From Microvirga sp052115485 (lineage in GTDB: Bacteria; Pseudomonadota; Alphaproteobacteria; Rhizobiales; Beijerinckiaceae), in contig NZ_JBFRGU010000002.1 of NCBI RefSeq assembly GCF_052115485.1, forward strand, positions 310,001-374,000: a stretch of DNA of 64,000 bases, written 5' to 3'. This document shows positions 26,921 to 35,135 of the stretch, piece by piece; position 1 is the first letter of the stretch, and the number at the start of each line of letters is the position of its first letter. Position numbers and translations under genes: made by a program. The notes beneath the pieces are model-generated. The model was not told where the DNA came from. It saw only the letters and a program-made list of their open reading frames with translations, and made no database searches.

Positions 26921-26930
26921 GCGGTTGAAT
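26911..26930. promoter_or_regulatory. ArsR operator candidate 1 (over the start codon)
   Basis: ATTCAACC-ATGC-GGTTGAAT is a perfect inverted repeat with a 4-base spacer, covering the ArsR start codon. A second copy of the same palindrome lies 40 bases away, centre to centre, about four helical turns. The pair strongly suggests cooperative autoregulation. Confidence 0.75.
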
Positions 26931-26952
26931 ATGAGTTACGATACACGATTAG

Positions 26953-26968
26953 TCAACCGATTGGTTGA
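26953..26968. promoter_or_regulatory. ArsR operator candidate 2
   Basis: TCAACC-GATT-GGTTGA is the same palindrome as at 26911-26930, with the inner six bases of each arm and the same 4-base spacer. It lies in the presumed promoter of the ArsR-SRPBCC operon. Confidence 0.7.
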
Positions 26969-27027
26969 ATAATCGACTGACTGGGGTTCAAGTCGTCACG
27001 GCCAACGCGCGCCCCCTTCGAAGCGCC

Positions 27028-28071
27028 CTACTCCGGCTCAGGCACGGGAATGCTCATCGTGCAGAATACGCCCTCGGGCAGGTAATCAAGGCGCACGTCG
27101 CCCTTCAGCTCACGGAGACCGCGTTCGAGCACCCGCGAACCGAACCCCTGGCGGACCGGCGGTGTGACGGGTGGACCGCCTTTTTCGCGCCAGAACAGGA
27201 TCAGCCGGTTCCCCTGCGGCGTCTGCTCGATTTTCCACTCGATGAGGATCGATCCCGTCTGATTGGCGAACGCGCCATATTTGACGGCGTTTGTCGCCAG
27301 TTCGTTGAACGCGATGCCCAGCGTCAAGGCCGCGCTCGGCGAGAAGCGGATGTTCTCGCCTGAAAGCACGACGCGCTTCGCCCGGTCGTTATCGATCACA
27401 AATGGTTCCAGCGCGTCGGCGATCAGGTCACCCAAACCTGCGCTTTGCCAACTGCCGCGGGTCAACAAGTCGTGCGACCGCGAGAGAGCCATGAGCCTGG
27501 ACTCGATAGTCTTCCCGATGGTCTTGGGGTCGGCCCCTGTTTGCAAAGCCTGCCAAACAATCGATTGCACCGTCGCGAGGGTGTTCTTCACGCGGTGGTT
27601 CAATTCGTCGATGAGCATCCGGGATTGCGATTGCTCCTTCTTGTGGGCGGTGAGATCGATGAAGGATGCAAAATACTGAACGATATCGCCCGCCTCGTCC
27701 CGCACAGGGCTTATGAAAAGCGCGGCCCAGAACTCGCTGCCATCCTTACGGCGATAGCGAATTTCCTCACCGCTCTTTTCGCTGCCTTCGAACTCGGCCT
27801 GGATCCGCGCCAACGCATCGGTGTCAGCGCCATGCGCCATGAGGAAATTGAAGCTTTGCCCAAGCACTTCTTCCCGGGTGTAGCCTGTGAGCGCGAGAAA
27901 GGCGTCGTTGGCGAAGATGATCGGATTGTCGGGGACTTTCGCATCGGTGAACACCATGGCCATTCGCGTCGAGGCGGCTGTAACGACGAACGGGCCAAGC
28001 ATGTCGCGGAGCCGCTCGACTTCCGCCTCCGCTGCTTTAGGTTCCTCGGACTTGCTTCCCATGTCTGGCAT
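27028..28071 (-). CDS. PAS (LOV-like) HWE-type sensor histidine kinase
   Basis: 347 residues, soluble. The N-terminal PAS domain (about 30-140) has the LOV sequence framework: N-D-A-F-L-A-L-T-G-Y, E-E-V-L-G-Q-S-F-N-F-L, Y-R-R-K-D-G-S-E-F-W-A-A-L-F-I-S-P-V-R-D. The photo-reactive Cys of G-x-N-C-R-F-L reads Phe. The kinase part starts E-L-N-H-R-V-K-N-T-L-A with the phospho-His near 157. It continues with N-E-L-A-T-N-A-V-K-Y-G-A (N box) and ends with F-W-R-E-K-G-G-P, the W-x-E mark of the HWE family. No response regulator is adjacent. Such kinases often feed the general stress response in Hyphomicrobiales; whether this one does is unknown. Confidence 0.9.
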   Translation of the reverse strand: MPDMGSKSEEPKAAEAEVERLRDMLGPFVVTAASTRMAMVFTDAKVPDNPIIFANDAFLALTGYTREEVLGQSFNFLMAHGADTDALARIQAEFEGSEKSGEEIRYRRKDGSEFWAALFISPVRDEAGDIVQYFASFIDLTAHKKEQSQSRMLIDELNHRVKNTLATVQSIVWQALQTGADPKTIGKTIESRLMALSRSHDLLTRGSWQSAGLGDLIADALEPFVIDNDRAKRVVLSGENIRFSPSAALTLGIAFNELATNAVKYGAFANQTGSILIEWKIEQTPQGNRLILFWREKGGPPVTPPVRQGFGSRVLERGLRELKGDVRLDYLPEGVFCTMSIPVPEPE

Positions 28072-28280
28072 AAGAGAACCCGATCCAATTGCACCAGGCC
28101 GGGCCTGGGCTTCCGCTCCCCGGCGCCCAGTCTCTCACGACCCCGCCGCCCCTTCACTTCCCCAACTCGTCACACCCCGGCCAGAGCGAAGCGGATGGCG
28201 TGTCAAGGTTTATAGGAGGGTCGGCGACCGGATTCATGGGAGGGATTCATGCGTCTCGGCTACGAGCGCCTTGAGCCCCC

Positions 28281-29903
28281 TCACCCCCGCAACCCCGGCG
28301 CTTCCTGCCCCGTCCTCTGGACATACTCCGTATATCCGCCCCCATATTGGTGCACGCCCTCCGGCGTCAGCTCGAGAACCCGGTTGGATAGCGCCGCCAG
28401 GAAGTGGCGGTCGTGGGAGACGAAGAGCATGGTGCCCTCGTAGCGTGAAAGCGCGGTGATGAGCATTTCCTTGGTGGCGATGTCGAGGTGGTTGGTGGGC
28501 TCGTCGAGGACCAGGAGGTTTGGCGGATCGTAGAGCATCTTGGCCATGACGAGGCGGGCTTTCTCGCCACCCGAGAGCACGCGGCATTTCTTTTCCGCGT
28601 CGTCGCCCGAGAAGCCGAAGCATCCGGCGAGCGTGCGGAGCGAGCCCTGCCCCGCTTGCGGGAATTGGTCTTCCAGCGATTGGAATACGGTGCGCTCGCC
28701 GTCGAGTACCTCCATTGCGTGCTGGGCGAAGTAACCCATCTTCACGCTGCCGCCGACGGCGACCGTTCCTTGATCGGGCGTGGTGGTGCCCGCAACGAGC
28801 TTCAACAGGGTCGATTTGCCCGCGCCGTTCACGCCCATGACGCACCAGCGCTCCTTGCGGCTCACCATGAAGTCGAGCCCCTCGTAGATGATGCGGCTGC
28901 CGTAGCTTTTGTGGACATTCTTCAGGCTGATCACGTCGTCACCTGAGCGGGGTGCCGGCAGGAAGTCGAATGTCACGGATTGCCGACGTTTGGGGGGCTC
29001 CACCCGGTCGATCTTCTCCAGCTTCTTCACACGGCTCTGCACCTGCGCGGCGTGGGAGGCGCGCGCTTTGAAGCGCTCGATGAACTTGATTTCCTTGGCG
29101 AGCATGGCCTGCTGCCGCTCGAACTGGGCCTGCTGCTGCTTTTCGTTGAGCGCGCGTTGCTGCTCGTAGAATTCGTAATCGCCGGAATAGGTCGTCAGGT
29201 TGCCGCCGTCGATCTCGAGCACCTTGTTGACGATGCGGTTCATGAACGCGCGGTCGTGCGAGGTCATCAGCAGCGCGCCGTCGTAACCCTTCAAAAATTC
29301 CTCAAGCCAGATGAGGCTTTCCAGGTCCAGATGGTTGCTCGGCTCGTCGAGCAGCATCACGTCCGGGCGCATGAGGAGGATGCGGCCGAGCGCGACTCGC
29401 ATCTTCCAGCCGCCGGACAGGCCGCCCACGTCGCCGTCCATCATCTCCTGGCTGAAGCCGAGCCCCGCGAGCACTTCGCGCGCGCGGCCTTCGAGCGAAT
29501 AGCCGTCCAATTCCTCGTAGCGGGCCTGCACCTCGCCATAGCGCTCGATGACCCGGTCGAGATTGTCCGCCTGATCCGGATCGACCATCGCGGCTTCGAG
29601 ATCCCGCAGCTCGGCGGCGACCTCGCTCACGGGGCCCGCGCCGTCCATCACCTCGGACACGGCACTGCGGCCCGCCATTTCGCCCACATCCTGACTGAAA
29701 TAGCCGATGGTGACGCCGCGATCGACGGAGACCTGGCCCTCGTCGGGTTCCTCCTCCTTGTTGATCAAGCGAAAGAGTGTCGTCTTGCCCGCGCCGTTGG
29801 GGCCGACCAGACCGATCTTCTCTTCCTTCTGGAGGGTCGCGGAAGCCTCGATGAAGAGGATGCGGTGGCTGTTCTGCTTGCTGACGTTCTCGACGCGAAT
29901 CAT
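28281..29903 (-). CDS. ABC-F family ATP-binding protein
   Basis: 540 residues from M-I-R-V-E-N-V-S; the frame extends further upstream without family sequence. Two nucleotide-binding domains are present. NBD1 has Walker A G-P-N-G-A-G-K-T-T near 33, signature L-S-G-G-W-K, and Walker B L-L-D-E-P-S-N-H-L-D. NBD2 has G-V-N-G-A-G-K-S-T near 359, L-S-G-G-E-K, and L-V-L-D-E-P-T-N-H-L-D. Between them lies the charged P-site tRNA interaction motif/linker rich in Gln, Lys and Arg (about 225-310). ABC-F proteins act on the ribosome rather than in transport. Which housekeeping subtype (Uup or YheS-like) is not settled. Confidence 0.93.
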   Translation of the reverse strand: MIRVENVSKQNSHRILFIEASATLQKEEKIGLVGPNGAGKTTLFRLINKEEEPDEGQVSVDRGVTIGYFSQDVGEMAGRSAVSEVMDGAGPVSEVAAELRDLEAAMVDPDQADNLDRVIERYGEVQARYEELDGYSLEGRAREVLAGLGFSQEMMDGDVGGLSGGWKMRVALGRILLMRPDVMLLDEPSNHLDLESLIWLEEFLKGYDGALLMTSHDRAFMNRIVNKVLEIDGGNLTTYSGDYEFYEQQRALNEKQQQAQFERQQAMLAKEIKFIERFKARASHAAQVQSRVKKLEKIDRVEPPKRRQSVTFDFLPAPRSGDDVISLKNVHKSYGSRIIYEGLDFMVSRKERWCVMGVNGAGKSTLLKLVAGTTTPDQGTVAVGGSVKMGYFAQHAMEVLDGERTVFQSLEDQFPQAGQGSLRTLAGCFGFSGDDAEKKCRVLSGGEKARLVMAKMLYDPPNLLVLDEPTNHLDIATKEMLITALSRYEGTMLFVSHDRHFLAALSNRVLELTPEGVHQYGGGYTEYVQRTGQEAPGLRG

Positions 29904-30091
29904 GATTTCCGGTGGGCCTTGAAGGATTTGCGGCGGCCTTACCATGTGTCGTCCTTGCAGACGAGCGCCCTGAGGCGGGCAATCTGCCGCTCCACACCCG
30001 GTGAAGCCTCCCTCGCCGCGCGACGTTTTCGGCGTTGACAAGCGGGCTGGACGGGCTCTTTGTGCGCTCAACGTTCATCGGCACGTGAGCC

Positions 30092-30125
30092 GATCCGGTC
30101 GCAGCCTACCCGGTCAAAACAAGGA
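30092..30125 (+). ncRNA. preQ1-I riboswitch aptamer upstream of queC
   Basis: A 34-base element ends in the queC ribosome binding site. Stem P1 is CCGG (30095-30098) with CCGG (30110-30113). The loop starts TCGCAG (30099-30104), and an A-rich tail AAAAC-AAGG (30116-30124) follows. The core GGTCGCAG and the AAAACAAGG tail match the known compact class I preQ1 aptamer of Thermoanaerobacter tengcongensis almost letter for letter. The tail AGG, part of the ribosome binding site, can pair with loop cytosines to form the pseudoknot. Binding of preQ1 would then hide the ribosome binding site of the queuosine operon. No other feature occupies this gap. Confidence 0.85.
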
Positions 30126-30131
30126 ACCCAG

Positions 30132-30842
30132 GTGAAGACTCTCGTCGTCTGTTCCGGCGGATTGGATTCCGTCACTCTCGCCCACAAAGTCGCGGCGGAG
30201 CGCGTTCTCACGCGTCTCGTATCCTTCGATTACGGCCAGCGCCACAAGAAGGAGCTGGATTCCGCACGCGCCTGCGCCGCGCGCCTTGGCGTGCCTCACG
30301 ACGTTGTCGATATCGCGGCCGTCGGACGCCTGCTGACAGGCTCGGCCCTGACCAGCGGTGAAGCTGTGCCCGAAGGGCATTATGCCGAAGATTCCATGCG
30401 GGTGACCGTCGTGCCCAACCGCAACGCCATCATGCTGGCGATCGCCTTCGGGATTGCGGCGGCGGAAGAGGCCGATGCGGTGGCCGCCGCCGTCCATGGG
30501 GGCGACCATTTCATCTATCCGGATTGCCGCCCGGATTTCATCGAGGCGTTCGAGACGATGCAGCGCCACGCTCTGGACGGGTTTGCGAAGATCGCGCTCT
30601 ACACGCCGTTCGTGCGGCTGAACAAGGCCGATATCGTGCGCGAAGGCGCGCGCCTCGGCGTTCCGTTTGGCGAAACATGGTCCTGCTATCAGGGCGGCGA
30701 TCTTCATTGCGGGCGCTGCGGCACCTGCGTCGAGCGACGAGAAGCGTTTCATCTCGCGGGCGTGGACGATCCCACGTCCTACGAGGATCCGGATTACTGG
30801 ATCGAGGCGTGCCGGGAGCATCAGGCCCGACAATCGGCATAG
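30132..30842 (+). CDS. queC: 7-cyano-7-deazaguanine synthase QueC
   Basis: 236 residues from the GTG at 30132, which follows AAGGA at a proper distance. QueC turns 7-carboxy-7-deazaguanine into preQ0 using ATP and ammonia. The PP-loop motif C-S-G-G-L-D-S is at the very N-terminus, and the zinc Cys cluster C-G-R-C-G-T-C is near residue 200, preceded by W-S-C-Y-Q-G-G. It is the first gene of queC-queD-queE. A preQ1 aptamer sits directly before it, so product feedback at the translation level is likely. Confidence 0.97.
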   Translation: MKTLVVCSGGLDSVTLAHKVAAERVLTRLVSFDYGQRHKKELDSARACAARLGVPHDVVDIAAVGRLLTGSALTSGEAVPEGHYAEDSMRVTVVPNRNAIMLAIAFGIAAAEEADAVAAAVHGGDHFIYPDCRPDFIEAFETMQRHALDGFAKIALYTPFVRLNKADIVREGARLGVPFGETWSCYQGGDLHCGRCGTCVERREAFHLAGVDDPTSYEDPDYWIEACREHQARQSA

Positions 30843-30850
30843 GCGCGGCC

Positions 30851-31207
30851 ATGTACACCATCGCCAAACGATTTACGTTCTCGGCCTCACACGTAATCGG
30901 CGGCCTGCCTGCGGAGCATCCGTGCGCCCGGCTTCACGGCCACAATTACGAAGTGGAAGTCGTGCTGGAATCCGCCACGCTCGACCCGGTCGGCTTTGTC
31001 CGCGATTATCGCGAGTTGTCGGCGCTGAAAGACTTCATCGACGACAATCTAGACCATCGCCACCTCAACGATGTGCTGGGACACGACCGCACGACGAGTG
31101 AAGTCATCGCGAAATGGCTCTACGACTGGTGCAAGGCGCGCTGGCCGGAGGTCGCAACCGTGCGCGTCAGCGAGACCCCACGGACATGGGCGGAATATCG
31201 GCCATGA
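30851..31207 (+). CDS. queD: 6-carboxy-5,6,7,8-tetrahydropterin synthase QueD
   Basis: 118 residues. QueD makes 6-carboxytetrahydropterin from dihydroneopterin triphosphate. Zinc-binding histidines are seen in F-S-A-S-H near residue 14 and L-H-G-H-N near 30, with the catalytic Cys in the C-A-R-L-H-G-H segment. D-H-R-H-L-N follows near 70, and the C-terminal E-T-P segment is present. It starts 8 bases after queC and its stop overlaps the queE start (ATGA), so translation is coupled. Confidence 0.96.
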   Translation: MYTIAKRFTFSASHVIGGLPAEHPCARLHGHNYEVEVVLESATLDPVGFVRDYRELSALKDFIDDNLDHRHLNDVLGHDRTTSEVIAKWLYDWCKARWPEVATVRVSETPRTWAEYRP

Positions 31208-31935
31208 AAGCGTCTATCCGCATCAGCGAAATCTTCGGTCCGACCGTGCAGGGGGAAGGTCCGTTGATCGGTCGCCCGACGGTGTTCGTGCGCACGGGCG
31301 GCTGCGATTACCGCTGTACGTGGTGCGACACGCTCTACGCGGTGCTGCCGGAGTTTCGCGAGGAATGGACGCTGATGAGCTCCGCCGAGATTCTGGCGCG
31401 GGTCGAGCGTCTGGCGGGCTCCGTGCCGGTGCTCGTATCACTCTCCGGCGGCAACCCGGCGCTTCAGCCGTTGGAACCGCTCATCGCGCAGGGCCATGGC
31501 AAGGGATACACGTTCGCGCTGGAAACCCAAGGCAGCGTGTCGCAACCGTGGTTCGCGGCGCTCGACTGGCTCATGCTGAGCCCGAAACCGCCCTCCTCCG
31601 GCATGACGACAGATTGGCAGGCACTCGACGATTGCGTCGCGGCGGCAGGAAGTGGCCCAGGCCGCGTCCTCAAGGTGGTCGTGTTCGACGAGGCCGACTA
31701 CGCCTATGCCCGCCTTGTGGCAGACCGCTATCCGGCCCTGCCGATCTACCTCCAGGTCGGCAACCCCGCTCCACTGATGACCCATGCAGGACCGGGCAAG
31801 GAAGACGCCGACATCGACGACGTGATGAAGGGCTTCCGCTGGCTCGTCGACAAGGTGGCGGCAGACCGTTGGTTCTCCGCGACAGTGCTGCCGCAACTCC
31901 ACGTGCTGGCGTGGGGCAACAGGCGCGGATTTTAG
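31204..31935 (+). CDS. queE: 7-carboxy-7-deazaguanine synthase QueE
   Basis: 243 residues. A radical SAM enzyme that contracts the ring to 7-carboxy-7-deazaguanine. Substrate-binding Q-G-E-G and the Cys cluster C-D-Y-R-C-T-W-C (CX3CX2C) near residue 35 are intact, with S-G-G-N-P near 82. The ATG at 31204 overlaps the queD stop. A longer start at 31114 would run inside queD. It closes the queuosine precursor operon; the GTP cyclohydrolase for the first step and queF are not in the window. Confidence 0.96.
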   Translation: MKASIRISEIFGPTVQGEGPLIGRPTVFVRTGGCDYRCTWCDTLYAVLPEFREEWTLMSSAEILARVERLAGSVPVLVSLSGGNPALQPLEPLIAQGHGKGYTFALETQGSVSQPWFAALDWLMLSPKPPSSGMTTDWQALDDCVAAAGSGPGRVLKVVVFDEADYAYARLVADRYPALPIYLQVGNPAPLMTHAGPGKEDADIDDVMKGFRWLVDKVAADRWFSATVLPQLHVLAWGNRRGF

Positions 31936-32052
31936 TTGCATCGATAGATCCATGAAGCGCGGCGTTCGTTGCAGTTCCGCCGCAGAGAAAACCAATCGTC
32001 TTACGTGTGGGTAGATCGATGGAAGTTCTAAGCTCTTCCTTTTCCTCTACAA

Positions 32053-32937
32053 TCAAAGATGTCGGCGCATGAACGCGCCGGCATCCGCAAGGGCCTGACG
32101 TCCGGGTGCCAGATGCGCATTCCACATGGGCCAGGCATGAATCATGTGGGGCCAGATCTGCAACGTCACAGCCACATCCTGCGCGCCCGCCGCAGCCGCG
32201 AAGCGGGTCGCATCCGCAAGCAGCGCCTCGTCCGAGCCGACCTGGATCAGGAGCGGCGGCAGGCCCTTCAGGTCGGCATAGAGCGGCGAGACACGCGGAT
32301 CCTTTCGGTCGATCTCCGGTGGAAGATAGGCATCGGCAAGCTCGGCGAGATAATCCTTGTGAATGAGCGGATCGATTGCTTCCTTGGTGGTGAGCGTCGC
32401 GCCCGACAGGGTAAGATCGGTCCAGGGAGACACCAGCCAACCGCAGGCAGGCAAAGCCGCCTGCGCGTTGCGCAAGGCGTTGATGAGCGCAACTGTAAGC
32501 CCTCCGCCGGCGCTGTCCCCACCGACCGCGATGTTCTCCGCCGCAAGGCCCTGCGCGATCAAAAATCGCCACGCGGCCATCGCGTCATCGAGCGCGGCTG
32601 GAAACGGGTTCTCCGGTGCGAGGCGATAGGCGACGCCGAGCGTCCGCACGCCCGCCGCCCTGCCCGCCTCCGTCACCAGACGCCGATGGCTGAGGACGGA
32701 GCCTGAGCAATATCCACCGCCGTGAAAGAACATGAGCACTCGTGAGGCAACGCTCCCCGGCGCGATGGACCATTCCGCCGAGAACCCATCCAGTTCAACC
32801 GGCTCCAGCTCGATATCATCGGCAACAGGCCAGACCGATCCCACCTCATCGATACGCCGCCGCCGCTCATCCCACCCGACCGGTCGAGGCTTGGCCCCCA
32901 GCAAAGCGCGAATGGCATCGATCTCGCTCTGGCCCAC
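32053..32937 (-). CDS. Alpha/beta hydrolase (HSL family, esterase-like)
   Basis: 294 residues if translation begins at the GTG at 32937, which has a GGGAGG site 7 bases before it; an upstream ATG at 33072 would add 45 residues of unlike sequence. The oxyanion-hole motif F-H-G-G-G is near residue 73, and the nucleophile Ser in G-G-D-S-A-G-G near 145 identifies the hormone-sensitive lipase branch. An Asp-containing G-S-D-E-A-L and a His in M-I-H-A-W-P complete the triad. A cytoplasmic carboxylesterase of unknown substrate is most likely. Confidence 0.88.
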   Translation of the reverse strand: MGQSEIDAIRALLGAKPRPVGWDERRRRIDEVGSVWPVADDIELEPVELDGFSAEWSIAPGSVASRVLMFFHGGGYCSGSVLSHRRLVTEAGRAAGVRTLGVAYRLAPENPFPAALDDAMAAWRFLIAQGLAAENIAVGGDSAGGGLTVALINALRNAQAALPACGWLVSPWTDLTLSGATLTTKEAIDPLIHKDYLAELADAYLPPEIDRKDPRVSPLYADLKGLPPLLIQVGSDEALLADATRFAAAAGAQDVAVTLQIWPHMIHAWPMWNAHLAPGRQALADAGAFMRRHL

Positions 32938-33237
32938 CGTCTCGCCCTCCCAAGGAAGCGCCCCACCGCTGCGCTTCGAGACAACGCGCAAGCCGTGCAA
33001 AGGGTCGAGGGCGCTACGCGTTGCGTGCGCCGGAAGGACGACGCAGGGTACGATGAAGGACGGCCTCGGCACCTACACACGCAATAGGAGATGCTTCTCC
33101 CGGTGATCGGAACGGAAGGCCGCCCTAGACTCTATTACGCGAAAAAAGTTTCGACGGATGTCGATCCGGCCGATGTTCGTTCGTCGTATGGGTAGGAAGG
33201 CCGATGTGGGCTTTCGGTGGATCAAAGGAGAAAGACG

Positions 33238-33660
33238 ATGCGCGTGATGGTTATGGTGAAGGCCACTAAGGACAGCGAAGAGGGCATCCTGCCCTCGACC
33301 GAGCTGCTCGAGGCCATGGGTAAGTTTAACCAAGAGCTGATCAATGCCGGCATCATGCTGGCCGGCGACGGTCTGAAGCCATCGAAACAGGGCAAGCGCG
33401 TGGCTTTCGACGGCGCGAACCGCACCGTCCTCGACGGCCCCTTCGCCGAGACCCGCGAACTGGTTGCCGGCTTCTGGCTCTGGCAGGTGAAGGACATGGC
33501 TGAAGCGCTCGCGTGGGTGAAGCGCTGCCCCAACCCGATGCCAGGCCCGAGCGAGATCGAGATCCGCCCTATCTATGAAATGGCCGATTTCGCCGAAACC
33601 CTGACACCGGAGGTCGCTGAACTGCACGACCGAAACCGCGAAAAAGCGACGCGCCGCTGA
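33238..33660 (+). CDS. YciI/DGPF domain protein
   Basis: 140 residues, preceded by an AAAGGAG ribosome binding site. It begins M-R-V-M-V-M-V-K-A, and carries the D-G-P-F motif (L-D-G-P-F-A-E-T-R-E) near residue 62 that names the family. A-P-like helical segments close the ferredoxin-like fold. DGPF proteins often sit beside ECF sigma factors with a long C-terminal extension. Such a sigma gene is present 1.5 kb downstream, and a VOC gene is between. Biochemical role unknown. Confidence 0.9.
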   Translation: MRVMVMVKATKDSEEGILPSTELLEAMGKFNQELINAGIMLAGDGLKPSKQGKRVAFDGANRTVLDGPFAETRELVAGFWLWQVKDMAEALAWVKRCPNPMPGPSEIEIRPIYEMADFAETLTPEVAELHDRNREKATRR

Positions 33661-33767
33661 CGCTTTGCCGGACACCGGAGTGCGGCCCCCGCTTGCCGTG
33701 CACCGATAAGAGCAAACCGATACTCACGCTCTGACGCTCGGTCGGGGCATACCCAAAGGGACCCTCA

Positions 33768-34196
33768 ATGCCCAAGATGATTTTCGTGAACCTGCCGGTG
33801 AAGAATCTCGCCGCCGCGACCCGTTTCTATCAAGCAATCGGGTGCGACAAGAATGACCAGTTCAGCGATGAGAACACAGCCTCGATGGTCTGGTCGGACA
33901 CCATCACCTTCCACCTTCTGACACACACCTCCTTCTCGACCTTCACGGCGAAACCTATCGCCGACGCGCACAAGACCATCGCCATGCTGATGGCCCTGTC
34001 GCGCGACAGCCGCGAAGAGGTGGATGCCATCGTCGAGGCTGCGGCGGCTGCCGGTGGCAAGGCCGACATCCGCGAGCGCCAGGACCTGGGCTTCATGTAC
34101 GTCCGCACCTTCGAGGATCCCGACGGCCATGTGTTCGAGCCGGTCTGGATGGACGTCGCCGCGGCGATGGCCGGGCAGCAAGCCGTACCGGCCTGA
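33768..34196 (+). CDS. VOC (glyoxalase/bleomycin resistance-like) family protein
   Basis: 142 residues. The two beta-alpha-beta-beta-beta modules of the vicinal oxygen chelate fold are seen, opening I-F-V-N-L-P-V-K-N-L-A-A-A-T-R-F-Y and closing with F-E-D-P-D-G-H-V-F-E-P-V-W-M-D. It is a clear paralogue of the gene at 42500, with the same length and aligned ends. It follows the YciI gene on the same strand after about 100 bases and probably belongs to the same regulon. Substrate unknown. Confidence 0.9.
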   Translation: MPKMIFVNLPVKNLAAATRFYQAIGCDKNDQFSDENTASMVWSDTITFHLLTHTSFSTFTAKPIADAHKTIAMLMALSRDSREEVDAIVEAAAAAGGKADIRERQDLGFMYVRTFEDPDGHVFEPVWMDVAAAMAGQQAVPA

Positions 34197-34271
34197 CGAC
34201 GCCAGGCGCAAGGAGAAAAACCAAGGGTCGGCTTGCCCTGCGTGCCAGCCGACCACCGCAACAATCCTCGC

Positions 34272-34985
34272 TCAGTAAGGGTGTCGGTCTTTCTTGTTGG
34301 TCCACGCTTCATAGGCTTTCAAACCGGTCGCACGCTCGAAGCCAGGCGTCACCGCGATGCGCCGTTGATCCCACGGCTTGACGAAATCTTCGTATTGGAA
34401 GGCGTCGTCGAAACCGATCTCGCTCGTGTCCTCGAGGCTGGCGGCGAAGTAGACGTGGTCGATACGGGACCAGTAGATGGCGCTCATGCACATGGGGCAC
34501 GGCGCGCCGTTGATATAGATATCGCAGCCTTTCAGCATGCGGGCACGCTCGGGCACGGGATCCGGAGAACCGGGCTCACGCGGAATCATCTCGAGGATCG
34601 TTCCCTTGCTGTAGTCGCTGCCCAGAAGCGCCTTGGGATTGAGCCGCGCCGAGGCATCCATGATCGCGGTAACTTCGGCATGATAAACCGGGCAGCCGGT
34701 GAGGAGCACGCGGTTCTGACCGCGCCCGATAATCTCGCCGTCCTTGACGATGACGGCGCCAAATGGCCCGCCCCAGCCTTTCTCGACCGACTCGATAGCG
34801 AGTCTGGTCGCCTCGGCCATGAATTTGCGCTTATCGCTCTCCGAAGCCTCCTTCGTGACGGCCTCGCCCGCTGCACTCGCCGGCCTCGCAAGAGCAACGG
34901 TTGTGGCGGCACCCGCCGCGAGACTGCGGACAAGGAAGCGACGCCGGTCATCGGAGACAGGATCATCACAGCGAAAGCGTGACAT
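34272..34985 (-). CDS. Nucleoside/guanine deaminase-like protein with Tat signal
   Basis: 237 residues. The N-terminus has a twin-arginine signal (D-D-R-R-R-F-L-V-R-S-L, Ala-rich core, A-S-A cleavage site). The mature part is a cytidine/deoxycytidylate deaminase-like fold. Zinc ligands and the catalytic Glu are visible in Y-H-A-E-V (about residue 102) and P-C-P-M-C-M (about 161). This places it with guanine and nucleoside deaminases, which mostly act in the cytoplasm; the export signal would place it in the periplasm. It sits opposite to the YciI-VOC-sigma group and its 3' end faces VOC. Confidence 0.85.
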   Translation of the reverse strand: MSRFRCDDPVSDDRRRFLVRSLAAGAATTVALARPASAAGEAVTKEASESDKRKFMAEATRLAIESVEKGWGGPFGAVIVKDGEIIGRGQNRVLLTGCPVYHAEVTAIMDASARLNPKALLGSDYSKGTILEMIPREPGSPDPVPERARMLKGCDIYINGAPCPMCMSAIYWSRIDHVYFAASLEDTSEIGFDDAFQYEDFVKPWDQRRIAVTPGFERATGLKAYEAWTNKKDRHPY

Positions 34986-35135
34986 GGATTTTCCTACAAT
35001 TAACGCAAGGGAAGCTTAAGAATACATACTTCACCTTGGCTGGATAGAGAATTTTTGGGTAGCCGCCTCCTCGTTTCGCAGGACCGAAATCCGCCATTGC
35101 TTGCCTCGCTCCTCGCGCTCCCATAAACCGGAGGC

